Source: Actinoplanes palleronii
GTDB lineage: Bacteria; Actinomycetota; Actinomycetes; Mycobacteriales; Micromonosporaceae
Length of the DNA: 64,000 nt
Direction: 5' to 3'
Assembly (NCBI RefSeq): GCF_016862315.1
Contig: NZ_BOMS01000057.1
Location: forward strand, 124,001 to 188,000
Notes under the pieces: generated by a model
What the model was told of the DNA's origin: nothing
The model's database searches: none
The model's input: the letters and a program-made list of their open reading frames with translations, nothing else
In this document: positions 25,403-34,610 of the stretch, in pieces
Position numbering within the stretch: the stretch's first letter is position 1
Layout: the number at the start of each line of letters is the position of its first letter
Program-made: the position numbers and the translations under genes

Positions 25403-25416
25403 GGGACTTTCGTCCC
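25403..25416. promoter_or_regulatory. DosR-like box (best match in the window)
   Basis: GGGACTTTCGTCCC differs by a single base from the mycobacterial DosR core GGGACTTTAGTCCC. It lies 72 bases before the PPOX-protein start (minus strand) and 60 before gap (plus strand), so it can serve the lipid operon and glycolysis at once. Confidence 0.7.
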
Positions 25417-25475
25417 TGCCCGTGCCCGGACGTCCGGACGACGCTGAGGAAAGAGACGAGAAGGGGAGGACGACG

Positions 25476-26492
25476 ATGACGTATCGCATCGCGATCAACG
25501 GTTTCGGCCGGATCGGCCGCAACTACCTGCGCCGGCTGGCCGCCACGGACATGGCCAACAGCGGCTTGCGGGTGGTGGCGATCAACGATCTGTACGACGC
25601 GGCGACCCTGGCCCACCTGCTGGAGTACGACTCGACGTTCGGCCGGATCGACGCCGAGGTCGGCCACGACGACGACCAGTTGCTGGTCGGCTGGCACCGG
25701 ATCCCGACGTTCGCCGGGCGTTCGCCGGACACACTGCCCTGGGGTGAGCTCGGCGTCGACCTGGTCATCGAGGCGACCGGCCGGCTGCGCAGCCGGGACG
25801 ACGCCGCGCTGCACCTGAAGGCCGGCGCCGGCCGGGTGCTGATCTCGGCGCCGGGCAAGAACGTCGACGCCACGCTGGTGCCGGGTGTGAACGCGGACAG
25901 CTTCGACCCGGACCGGCACCAGGTCGTGTCGGCGGCCTCCTGCACCACCAACTGCGTGGCGCCGCTGGTGAAGGTCCTGCACGAGGCGTTCGGGATCGAG
26001 CACGGCTATCTGACCACCGTGCACGCGTACACCAACGACCAGAACGTGCTGGACGCGCCGCACAAGGATCCCCGCCGGGCCCGGGCGGCCGGAGTCAACA
26101 TCATCCCGACCAGCACCGGCGCCGCCAAGGCGGTGGGCCTGGTCCTGCCCGAGCTGGCCGGCCGGTTGGACGGGGTGGCGTTGCGGGTGCCGGTGGTGGA
26201 CGGTTCGATCAGCGACCTGACGCTCACCCTGGCCACCGAGGTGCCGGCGGCCCGGATCAACGAGGTGGTGGCCACCGCGGCGGCCGGTCCGATGCACGGC
26301 ATCATCCGCTACACCGAGGCGCCGCTGGTCTCCGCCGACGTGATCGGCGATCCGGCCTCCTGTGTGTTCGACGCCGGGCTGACCCAGGCGCAGGGCACCA
26401 CGGCCAAGGTGTTCGGCTGGTATGACAACGAGTGGGGCTACACCAACCGCCTGGTCGACCTGACCAGGCAGATGGCGGCCACGCAGTCCTGA
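25476..26492 (+). CDS. gap: Glyceraldehyde-3-phosphate dehydrogenase
   Basis: A 338-residue type I GAPDH, which converts glyceraldehyde 3-phosphate and phosphate to 1,3-bisphosphoglycerate. The Rossmann start INGFGRIGRNYLR and an aspartate in AINDLYD suggest NAD preference. The catalytic Cys156 lies in SASCTTNC-type context (AASCTTNCVAP). His in TTVHAYTNDQN and the phosphate-site residues STGAAKAVG and DNEWGY are present. ATG 25476 follows AAGGGGAGGACGACG. Not being grouped with phosphoglycerate kinase or triosephosphate isomerase, it is probably a second, condition-specific copy controlled by the box at 25403. Confidence 0.97.
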   Translation: MTYRIAINGFGRIGRNYLRRLAATDMANSGLRVVAINDLYDAATLAHLLEYDSTFGRIDAEVGHDDDQLLVGWHRIPTFAGRSPDTLPWGELGVDLVIEATGRLRSRDDAALHLKAGAGRVLISAPGKNVDATLVPGVNADSFDPDRHQVVSAASCTTNCVAPLVKVLHEAFGIEHGYLTTVHAYTNDQNVLDAPHKDPRRARAAGVNIIPTSTGAAKAVGLVLPELAGRLDGVALRVPVVDGSISDLTLTLATEVPAARINEVVATAAAGPMHGIIRYTEAPLVSADVIGDPASCVFDAGLTQAQGTTAKVFGWYDNEWGYTNRLVDLTRQMAATQS

Positions 26493-26551
26493 ACCGGTGC
26501 TTCCGGCGCCTTCCCGGCCTCCGGGCCGATGAGGGCGCCGGCCGCCGAAGA

Positions 26552-26632
26552 TCAAGATTTTCGGTACGAATGAATGATCAGAACCGGGCAGTCGGCGTCG
26601 TGCAGGCGGTGGACGCGTGGCGCCGAGCGGCG
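26552..26632 (-). pseudogene. Universal stress protein C-terminal remnant
   Basis: The minus strand reads RVHRLHDADCPVLIIHSYRKS and then stops at TGA (26552-26554). This is the last helix and strand of a UspA domain, similar to the end of the first USP gene (HHADCPVLVV). Only about 26 codons are recognisable; the rest of the domain is absent between here and the CBS-BON gene. Confidence 0.55.
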
Positions 26633-26665
26633 TCCCGGCTGCCTCCGGCCGGTCCCGCCGGTTAG

Positions 26666-26679
26666 GGCCGGAAGTCCCT
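26666..26679. promoter_or_regulatory. DosR-like box (perfect match)
   Basis: GGGCCGGAAGTCCC fits GGGNC-N4-GNCCC exactly and lies 55 bases before the CBS-BON gene. Confidence 0.6.
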
Positions 26680-26734
26680 ACTGGCCGGACCCCCGGACGA
26701 CCACCGTGGAGAGGACGACAGAAGGGGGAGAGCG

Positions 26735-27424
26735 GTGAAGACCTGGAAGATCGGCGACGTGATGACCCGGGACGTGGTGTCGGTGAACGAGGACGCCTCC
26801 TATCACGACCTGGTGGATCTGCTGGTGGGCAGGCGGATCAGCGCGGTCCCGGTGGTCGACGGCTTCGGCCGGGTGACCGGGGTGGTCTCCGAGGCCGACC
26901 TGCTCCGCAAGATCGAGTACGGCGGTGACGAGCAGCCCCGGATCTTCGAACGACGCCGGCGGCGCGGCGAACGGGCCAAGGCCACCGCGCGGACCGCGTC
27001 CGGGCTGATGAGCGCGCCGCCGGTGGTCGCGCTGGCGAGCATGCCACTCGCCGCCGCGGCCCGGCTGATGGACGCCAACGGCGTCAAACGCCTCCCGGTC
27101 ACCGACGATCTCGGCCGGCTGGTCGGCATCGCGTCGCGGGGTGACCTGCTGCGCACCTACCTGCGTACCGATGACGAGATCCTCGCCGACGTGCGCGCGG
27201 AGGTGCTGCGGCCGTTCCTGGCCGACGAGGCGGACGGGGTCACCGTCACCGTCACCGGCGGCGTGGTCGGCCTGTCCGGCCGGGTCGACCGCTGGTCGTC
27301 GGCCGATATCGCGGAACGTCTCACTCACCAGGTGGCCGGGGTGATCGAGGTGTCCTCGGCGCTGTCCTACGCCCTGGACGACCGGAAGGTGGAGGCCCCG
27401 CCCGGGCCCTTCGGCACCTACTGA
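26735..27424 (+). CDS. CBS-CBS-BON domain protein
   Basis: A 229-residue protein. Residues 5-60 (IGDVMTRDVVSVNEDASYHD, AVPVVDGFGRVTGVVSEADLL) and about 85-145 (LMSAPPVVALAS, RLPVTDDLGRLVGIASRGDLL) form a CBS pair that in other proteins binds adenine nucleotides. Residues 150-220 form a BON domain (VTVTVTGGVVGLSGRVDRWS). Mycobacterial Hrp1, a DosR-regulon member, is also a CBS-pair protein. GTG 26735 follows AGAAGGGGGAGAGCG. The molecular role is unknown. A decayed relative stands at 4989-5340. The stop codon lies in a 12-bp triple repeat. Confidence 0.92.
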   Translation: MKTWKIGDVMTRDVVSVNEDASYHDLVDLLVGRRISAVPVVDGFGRVTGVVSEADLLRKIEYGGDEQPRIFERRRRRGERAKATARTASGLMSAPPVVALASMPLAAAARLMDANGVKRLPVTDDLGRLVGIASRGDLLRTYLRTDDEILADVRAEVLRPFLADEADGVTVTVTGGVVGLSGRVDRWSSADIAERLTHQVAGVIEVSSALSYALDDRKVEAPPGPFGTY

Positions 27425-27450
27425 ACCACCTACTGAACCACCTACTGAGC
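27415..27450 (+). repeat. Three tandem 12-bp copies across a stop codon
   Basis: CACCTACTGAAC occurs at 27415 and 27427 and, with one change, at 27439. The repeat begins in the last sense codons of the CBS-BON gene and repeats its TGA stop in frame three times. The third copy also contains the stop (TAG) of the convergent gene on the minus strand. Confidence 0.9.
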
Positions 27451-27942
27451 CCGGCCGGCCGGGGTCGAGGCGCGCTGCTGTTCCGCCAGCGACAGGTACA
27501 GACGGCTCCAGTCCCGGTGTTTCTGCTCGGTGTGCCGCAGAGCCTGGGCGCGCGAGGACAGCCGCCACCGCCACAGCGCGGTGACCCGTAGCTCCCGGTC
27601 GGTCATCCGCCGGTACCGGGGATCCCGATGGGCGGCCTGGATACGCACCCGGTCGGTCTCGCGCTCGAGGCCCCGGCGCCACCGGGCCCGGCAGCGTTCC
27701 GCCTCCCGCAGGCAGGCCGCGGCCTGCTCGTTCCAGTTCAGCCGGCACTGACGGCAGCCGGGGGACACCCAGACCGGCCAGTACCGGGGATCGCCGCCGC
27801 GCGGGGAGACGAGCCGCCCCGCGCACGGCACGACGCCGTCGGGGCGGACCAGCGGGCAGGCCCCGTCCGGCTCCGGCCCGTGACAGGTCCCGAGCAGTCG
27901 TCCGGTGGCCGGGCTCCGGATCTCGATCGTCTGGCTTCGCAT
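27442..27942 (-). CDS. Cysteine-containing hypothetical protein
   Basis: A 166-residue protein that I do not recognise. The N-terminal half holds spaced cysteines (GTCHGPEPDGACPL, VVPCAGRL, PGCRQCRLNW) that could bind zinc or a cluster. The C-terminal half is a charged, Arg-rich helix with many Trp and Arg (AERCRARWRRGLERETDRVR, VTALWRWRLSSRAQALRH), perhaps for nucleic-acid or membrane contact. ATG 27942 has CAGGAGGCGGGGACG before it, and a DosR-like box lies 70 bases upstream. It is convergent with the CBS-BON gene. Confidence 0.7.
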   Translation of the reverse strand: MRSQTIEIRSPATGRLLGTCHGPEPDGACPLVRPDGVVPCAGRLVSPRGGDPRYWPVWVSPGCRQCRLNWNEQAAACLREAERCRARWRRGLERETDRVRIQAAHRDPRYRRMTDRELRVTALWRWRLSSRAQALRHTEQKHRDWSRLYLSLAEQQRASTPAGRAQ

Positions 27943-28012
27943 CGTCCCCGCCTCCTGATGACCGGTGACCTCTCCTCCTGTCAGTGTCGGGACCGGGGCG
28001 GGAAGGTCAGCA

Positions 28013-28026
28013 GGGCCGAACGGACC
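28013..28026. promoter_or_regulatory. DosR-like box (one mismatch)
   Basis: GGGCCGAACGGACC has one mismatch (C to A in the right arm). It lies 70 bases before the hypothetical gene on the minus strand. The left arm and centre are identical to the box at 1172. Confidence 0.45.
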
Positions 28027-28086
28027 GGTACGAAGGGGCGAGTGCCGGTGGTCCGGCACTCGCCCGCACGATCGACGGCTCGCCGG

Positions 28087-28275
28087 TCACAGGACCGGTT
28101 CGATCCGGCTTCCCAGACCCGGGAACAGCAAGGTGGTGTGCCCGCTGTCGAACCAGCGCACCCGGTAGGGCGGAAGCCCGCCGGGCCGCCCCACCGCGGT
28201 GATCACGCCGATCCGGCGCCGGCCGTTCCGCCCGGCCGGCTCGATCACGATCAGGTCGCCCTCCCTCGCCCTCAC
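28087..28275 (-). CDS. DUF1918 family small protein
   Basis: A 62-residue protein of the DUF1918 type: EGDLIVIEPAGRNGRRRIGV, then PPYRVRWFDSGHTTLLFPG. It is a small SH3-like beta barrel by appearance; no function is established. It is one of three paralogues in the window (also 34282 and 58243). The GTG start overlaps the TGA of the upstream USP gene (GTGA), so the two are translationally coupled, which ties this unknown protein to the stress-protein operon. Confidence 0.85.
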   Translation of the reverse strand: MRAREGDLIVIEPAGRNGRRRIGVITAVGRPGGLPPYRVRWFDSGHTTLLFPGLGSRIEPVL

Positions 28276-29165
28276 GGCCCGACCCGGGTTCCGCTGCGTT
28301 CCGCCTCGTGCTCCTGGTGCTCTTCCTGCTCCTCGTGCTCGTGCACGATCGCGACCGGGCAGCTCGCATACCGCAGCAGGTGCCGGCCGGCCGAGCCGAG
28401 CAGCAGGCCACGCACCGCACCGCGCCCGCGGCTGCCGATCACCACCAGCTGAGCGGTGTCACCGGCGGCCACCAGCGCGTTCGACGGGTCCGCAGTGACG
28501 GCTCCGGCGTGGATCTCCAGGTCCGGGAACTCGGCACGGACCGCGGTGACCACGGCGTCGAACGCGTCCTGATCGCCGTCGGCCGCGCGGTGCTCGCCGT
28601 CGGGCGGCCCCAGCCGGAGCACCCGCAACGCGACCTTGCGGCCGGCGGCCTGCTCGGCGGCGAACCGCAGCACGACCGGGGCGAGCGGGGAGCCGTCGAC
28701 GCCGGCGACCACGGGCGCGCCTGCGGCCGACCGGCCCTGGACCACCACCACGGTGCAGTGCGCGTGCGCGCCGACCGCCGCGCCGACCGAGCCGAGCAGG
28801 CCGGCCAGGGCGCGGTGCCCGCGGGAGCCGACCACGATCATCGCGGCCTGCTCGGACTGCCGGGCCAGCGCGGTCGAGGCGAGCGCGCGCACGGTCGTGG
28901 CGGACACCGGCACCAGCGGATGGGTCTTCCGGGCCGTGGTGACGGCCCGGTCCAGCACACCGCCGATCACCTCGTCCACGTAGTCGTCCGGACGCAGAGC
29001 GGGGGACGGCACCATGCTCGCGGCCGGTGCCCAGAACGGCCACTCGTCCGCGTACACCAGTGCGGCGTGCGCCCCGGTGCGATCCGCTTCGTCGAGCGCC
29101 CAGGTCAGGGCGACGCCGGCGGCGGGCGACCCGTCGAACCCGACGACGATCTTCTTCTCGGCCAT
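28272..29165 (-). CDS. Universal stress protein, two UspA domains
   Basis: A 297-residue tandem UspA protein starting AEKKIVVGFDGSPAAGVALTW. Nucleotide loops are GSRGHRALAGLLGS (domain 1) and GSRGRGAVRGLLLGS (domain 2). The C-terminal end is an unusual Glu/His-rich tail (HEHEEQEEHQEHEAE) that could bind metal. ATG 29165 follows GAGGAGGCCTGCAGCC. It shares its operon with the DUF1918 gene downstream and is divergent from ppdK, with a DosR-like box between at 29229. It belongs to the subfamily of the genes at 6826 and 49862. Confidence 0.94.
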   Translation of the reverse strand: MAEKKIVVGFDGSPAAGVALTWALDEADRTGAHAALVYADEWPFWAPAASMVPSPALRPDDYVDEVIGGVLDRAVTTARKTHPLVPVSATTVRALASTALARQSEQAAMIVVGSRGHRALAGLLGSVGAAVGAHAHCTVVVVQGRSAAGAPVVAGVDGSPLAPVVLRFAAEQAAGRKVALRVLRLGPPDGEHRAADGDQDAFDAVVTAVRAEFPDLEIHAGAVTADPSNALVAAGDTAQLVVIGSRGRGAVRGLLLGSAGRHLLRYASCPVAIVHEHEEQEEHQEHEAERSGTRVGP

Positions 29166-29228
29166 GGCTGCAGGCCTCCTCTCCGATACCTCCACCCTCA
29201 TCGGACGCGTTCGGGGCGCGGACCGGCA

Positions 29229-29242
29229 GGGCTTCAGGTCCC
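29229..29242. promoter_or_regulatory. DosR-like box (one mismatch)
   Basis: GGGCTTCAGGTCCC lies between the divergent USP gene (64 bases from its start) and ppdK (96 bases). A second GGGCC/GGCCC pair with a shorter spacer follows at about 29260. Confidence 0.45.
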
Positions 29243-29337
29243 GCCGGACCGGGCCGACGGCCCTACTCCGCGGGCCCCGCCCGGGGCTACCAACGAAGGA
29301 GGAGCACGAATCGTCAGGGAACGAGGGTGGGATTCAG

Positions 29338-31977
29338 GTGTCTGGATACGTGTACGACTTCGTCGACGGCAACAAGGACCTCAAGGACCTGCTCGGCGGC
29401 AAGGGGGCCAACCTTGCCGAGATGACGCGGATGGGCCTGCCGGTCCCGCCCGGGTTCACCATCACCACCGAGGCCTGCCGCGCCTACCTGCGTACCGGCA
29501 CGCTGCCGGCCGGGCTGCTCGACGAGGTCGAGGACCACCTGCGCGGCGTGCAGGCCGCGCTGGGCAAGACGTTCGGCGACCCGGACGACCCGCTGCTGCT
29601 GTCGGTGCGGTCCGGCGGGAAGTTCTCGATGCCCGGGATGATGGAGACCATCCTGGACATCGGCCTGAACGACACCAGCGTGACCGGCCTGGCCCGGGTC
29701 AGCGCCGACGAGCGGTTCGCCTGGGACTCCTACCGGCGGCTGATCCAGATGTTCGGCCGGACCGTGTTCGACGTGCCCGCCGAGGCGTTCGAGGCCGAAC
29801 TGGCCGGCTTCGGTGCGACCGAGCTGGACGCGGGAGAGCTGCGCGACCTGGTCCGGGCGTACCAGAAAGTCTTCGAAACCCACACCGGGCGCGCCTTCCC
29901 GCAGGCGCCGCACGAGCAGTTGTTCCTCGCCATCGGCGCGGTGTTCCGTTCCTGGAACGCCGAGCGGGCCGTGCTCTACCGCCGGCAGGAGCGCATCCCG
30001 CAGGATCTGGGCACCGCGGTCACCGTGATGGCGATGGTCTTCGGCAACCGGGGCGACGACTCCGGGACCGGGGTGGCGTTCACCCGCGATCCGGCGACCG
30101 GCCGGCGGGGCAGCTACGGCGACTATCTGGGCAACGCCCAGGGCGAGGACGTGGTGGCCGGCATCCGCAACACCGTCCCCCTGCACGAGCTGGCCACCGT
30201 CGACGCCGCCTCGTACGAGCAACTGCTCGCCGTCATGCAGCGGCTCGAGGACCACTACCGCGACCTGTGCGACATCGAGTTCACCATCGAGGGCGGCAAG
30301 CTGTGGATGCTGCAGACCCGGGTGGGCAAGCGGACCCCGGCGGCCGCGTTCGTGATCGCCGCCCAGCTGGTCGAGGAAGGGGTGATCACCCTCGACGAGG
30401 CGCTGCGCCGGGTCACCGGCGAGCAGCTGGCCCACCTGATGTTCCCCAGCTTCGACGAGGCGGCCGCCCCGCCGCCGCTGACCACCGGAGTGCCGGCCTC
30501 ACCCGGCGCCGCGGTGGGCGCGGTGGTGTTCGACTCGGCGGCCGCCGCGGCCGCGACCGGGCCGGTCATCCTGGTGCGCCGGGAGACCAACCCGGACGAC
30601 CTGCCCGGCATGATCGCCGCGCAGGGCATCCTGACCGCACGCGGCGGCAAGACCTCGCACGCCGCCGTCGTCGCCCGCGGCATGGGCAAGACCTGCGTCT
30701 GCGGAGCCGAGGACCTGCGGATCGAGGGCGACACGTGCACCGTCGGCGGCCGGACCGTGCGCGCCGGGGACGTGATCTCGATCGACGGTGGCAACGGCCG
30801 GGTCTACCCCGGACCGGTCCCGGTGCACCCGTCGAGGGTGGTGCGGTACTTCGAGGGCGAGGTGGCCGCGGACGGCGACCCGCTGCTCACTGCGATCGAG
30901 CGGCTGATGGACCATGCCGGGCAGGTCGCCCGGCTGGGCGTGCACGCCAACGCGGACACCGGCGCGGACGCGGCCCGGGCCCGGCGGTTCGGTGCGACCG
31001 GGGTCGGCCTGTGCCGCACCGAGCACATGTTCCTCGGCGACCGGCGGGTGCTCGTCGAGCGGCTGATCCTGGCCGAGGACGCCACCGAACGGGAGGCGGC
31101 GCTGGCCGCGCTGCTGCCGTTGCAGCGCGCCGACTTCGAGGAACTGCTGACCGCGATGGACGGGCTGCCGGTCACCGTGCGGCTGATCGACCCGCCGCTG
31201 CACGAGTTCCTGCCCCCACTGGAAGAGCTGACCGCCCGGGTCGCGCGCGCCGAGGCACTGAACGAGGACGCCGGGCACGCCGGGGTGCTGCTGAACGCGG
31301 TCCGCCGGATGCACGAGTCCAACCCGATGCTCGGGCTGCGCGGCGTACGCCTGGGTCTGGTCGTTCCCGGTCTGTTCGAGATGCAGGTCCGCGCGGTCGC
31401 CGAGGCCGCGGCGGCACGGGCCGCCGCCGGCGGCGACCCGCGGCCGGAGATCATGGTGCCGCTGGTCGGCACGATCCAGGAGCTGGAGATCGTACGGGCG
31501 GAGGCCGAGCGGGTGCTCGCCGCCGTGCCCGGCGCACCGCCGATCCGGATCGGCACCATGATCGAGGTGCCGCGGGCGGCGCTGACCGCCGGGGAGATCG
31601 CCGGTGCCGCCGAGTTCTTCTCCTTCGGCACCAACGATCTCACCCAGATGACCTGGGGTTTCTCCCGTGACGACGTGGAGGGCGCGTTCTTCGGCCGCTA
31701 CCTGGAGCTGGGCGTCTTCGCCGTCTCGCCGTTCGAGAGCCTCGACCGGTCCGGCGTCGGCGAGCTGGTGCGGATCGCGGTCGACCGCGGTCGCGCGGCC
31801 CGGCCGGACCTGACCGTGGGCGTCTGCGGCGAGCACGGCGGCGACCCCGCCTCGGTCCGGTTCTTCCACGACGCCGGCCTCGACTACGTGTCCTGCTCGC
31901 CGTTCCGGGTGCCGATCGCCCGGCTGGAGGCGGGCCGGGCCGCGGTGGCCGGGACGGCCGGCTCGGACAGCCGATAG
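29338..31977 (+). CDS. ppdK: Pyruvate phosphate dikinase
   Basis: An 879-residue enzyme interconverting pyruvate, ATP and phosphate with phosphoenolpyruvate, AMP and pyrophosphate. The ATP-grasp domain starts LLGGKGANLAEMTRMGLPVPPGFTI. The phosphorylated His441 is in GGKTSHAAVVARGMGK. The PEP/pyruvate barrel has GVGLCRTEHMF and the catalytic Cys830 in GVCGEHGGDP. The length is standard. The GTG start at 29338 follows GAGGGTGGG and begins the usual YVYDFVDGN; longer frames upstream have no ribosome site. In anaerobic or dormant metabolism PPDK can run gluconeogenically or save ATP by using pyrophosphate. It is followed 12 bases later by a small membrane protein gene. Confidence 0.96.
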   Translation: MSGYVYDFVDGNKDLKDLLGGKGANLAEMTRMGLPVPPGFTITTEACRAYLRTGTLPAGLLDEVEDHLRGVQAALGKTFGDPDDPLLLSVRSGGKFSMPGMMETILDIGLNDTSVTGLARVSADERFAWDSYRRLIQMFGRTVFDVPAEAFEAELAGFGATELDAGELRDLVRAYQKVFETHTGRAFPQAPHEQLFLAIGAVFRSWNAERAVLYRRQERIPQDLGTAVTVMAMVFGNRGDDSGTGVAFTRDPATGRRGSYGDYLGNAQGEDVVAGIRNTVPLHELATVDAASYEQLLAVMQRLEDHYRDLCDIEFTIEGGKLWMLQTRVGKRTPAAAFVIAAQLVEEGVITLDEALRRVTGEQLAHLMFPSFDEAAAPPPLTTGVPASPGAAVGAVVFDSAAAAAATGPVILVRRETNPDDLPGMIAAQGILTARGGKTSHAAVVARGMGKTCVCGAEDLRIEGDTCTVGGRTVRAGDVISIDGGNGRVYPGPVPVHPSRVVRYFEGEVAADGDPLLTAIERLMDHAGQVARLGVHANADTGADAARARRFGATGVGLCRTEHMFLGDRRVLVERLILAEDATEREAALAALLPLQRADFEELLTAMDGLPVTVRLIDPPLHEFLPPLEELTARVARAEALNEDAGHAGVLLNAVRRMHESNPMLGLRGVRLGLVVPGLFEMQVRAVAEAAAARAAAGGDPRPEIMVPLVGTIQELEIVRAEAERVLAAVPGAPPIRIGTMIEVPRAALTAGEIAGAAEFFSFGTNDLTQMTWGFSRDDVEGAFFGRYLELGVFAVSPFESLDRSGVGELVRIAVDRGRAARPDLTVGVCGEHGGDPASVRFFHDAGLDYVSCSPFRVPIARLEAGRAAVAGTAGSDSR

Positions 31978-31989
31978 GAGAGCAGAGAG

Positions 31990-32370
31990 ATGACCATCGC
32001 ACTCGACGGGCGGCCGGCCACGGCCGCCCCGGCGGGCCCGGTCAGCACGGGCTCGGTCACGGTCCTGCCGGTGACCGACGGCGATCGCCCGGTCGGGGCC
32101 TGGATCGTCGGCCCGGACACCGCCGTCTACCGCCCGGTCGTCGACGTCACCCGGCTGGCAGGAGCGGCCCTGGCCGCCGCCGGCGCGGTGGCGATCGCGG
32201 TGGCGGCCGGCGCCGCGGCGCGGTCCCGCCCGGCGATCGGCGCGGTCACCATGGGCCCGGGTGGCTGGGTCAGCATCAAACGCACCGGGTGCCCGCCGCT
32301 GCGCTCCGCAGAACACCGGCCGTGGTGGGCGCGACTGATCGGCGCGCACCGCTTGGTCCCGGTGAAGTAG
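31990..32370 (+). CDS. Small membrane protein after ppdK
   Basis: A 126-residue protein without a recognised family. It begins MTIALDGRPATAAPAGPV and has one clear transmembrane helix at about 57-80 (LAGAALAAAGAVAIAVAAGAA). A cytoplasmic or external tail contains MGPGGWVSIKRTGC and a Trp-rich end. ATG 31990 follows TAGGAGAGCAGAGAG, 12 bases after the ppdK stop, so it is co-transcribed. No catalytic residues stand out. Confidence 0.7.
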   Translation: MTIALDGRPATAAPAGPVSTGSVTVLPVTDGDRPVGAWIVGPDTAVYRPVVDVTRLAGAALAAAGAVAIAVAAGAAARSRPAIGAVTMGPGGWVSIKRTGCPPLRSAEHRPWWARLIGAHRLVPVK

Positions 32371-32411
32371 GTCGATTCGTCAGGACGATTCCGCCGCCCG
32401 GTCCCGCGCTC

Positions 32412-34121
<1,710 letters not shown>

Positions 34122-34281
34122 CCTGCGCCATCCGGTCCGCGGGCCACGGTCACCGCGCGGCGCGACCGGCCGGGTGTGCCCCGAGCCGCGCCACGCCCGC
34201 CATCAACAGGGCGGTCAGCACAGATCAGTGGGCACCGGGATACCGCGGACGCTCCCGAGGCGTACGGTCTGCCGCACGGTG

Positions 34282-34494
34282 TTACCGCCCCGGGCCGACC
34301 GGGCTGCCGTGCGCGGGGGCGATGTGCGCCTCCGGGCCGGGGAAGAAGAGCGTGGTGCGCCCGTTGTCCAGCCAATGCACCCGATACGGCGGGCTGCCGT
34401 CCGGATGGTCGATGCCGACGATGATGCCGATCCGTCGTTCCAGGCCGAGGTGGGTGCCCTCGACCACGATGTGGTCGTTGATCCGAGCCTGCAT
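34282..34494 (-). CDS. DUF1918 family small protein
   Basis: A 70-residue DUF1918 protein: INDHIVVEGTHLGLERRIGI, then PPYRVHWLDNGRTTLFFPGP. It is nearly the same as the paralogue at 58243 (shared core IVVEG-HLG-RRIGI) and more distant from that at 28087. ATG 34494 has CGGAGGCCGGCC before it. It lies downstream of the P-type ATPase on the same strand with a gap of 116 bases. Its function is unknown. Confidence 0.85.
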   Translation of the reverse strand: MQARINDHIVVEGTHLGLERRIGIIVGIDHPDGSPPYRVHWLDNGRTTLFFPGPEAHIAPAHGSPVGPGR

Positions 34495-34610
34495 GGCCGG
34501 CCTCCGATCCGTGGCGTGGGTGGCCGTGCTGACCTTCCCTGTACCGATCGTCCGGCTGCCCGGCCGGTCGGCGGAAGAGGAACAGGGCCCGTCCGCGGCG
34601 GCCGGGTGGC

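Noticed and set aside
28308-31670. Open frame of 1120 codons on the plus strand across a USP gene and ppdK
   Set aside because: Low-complexity Arg/Gly/Pro translation in a shifted frame; the USP and ppdK frames explain the region.
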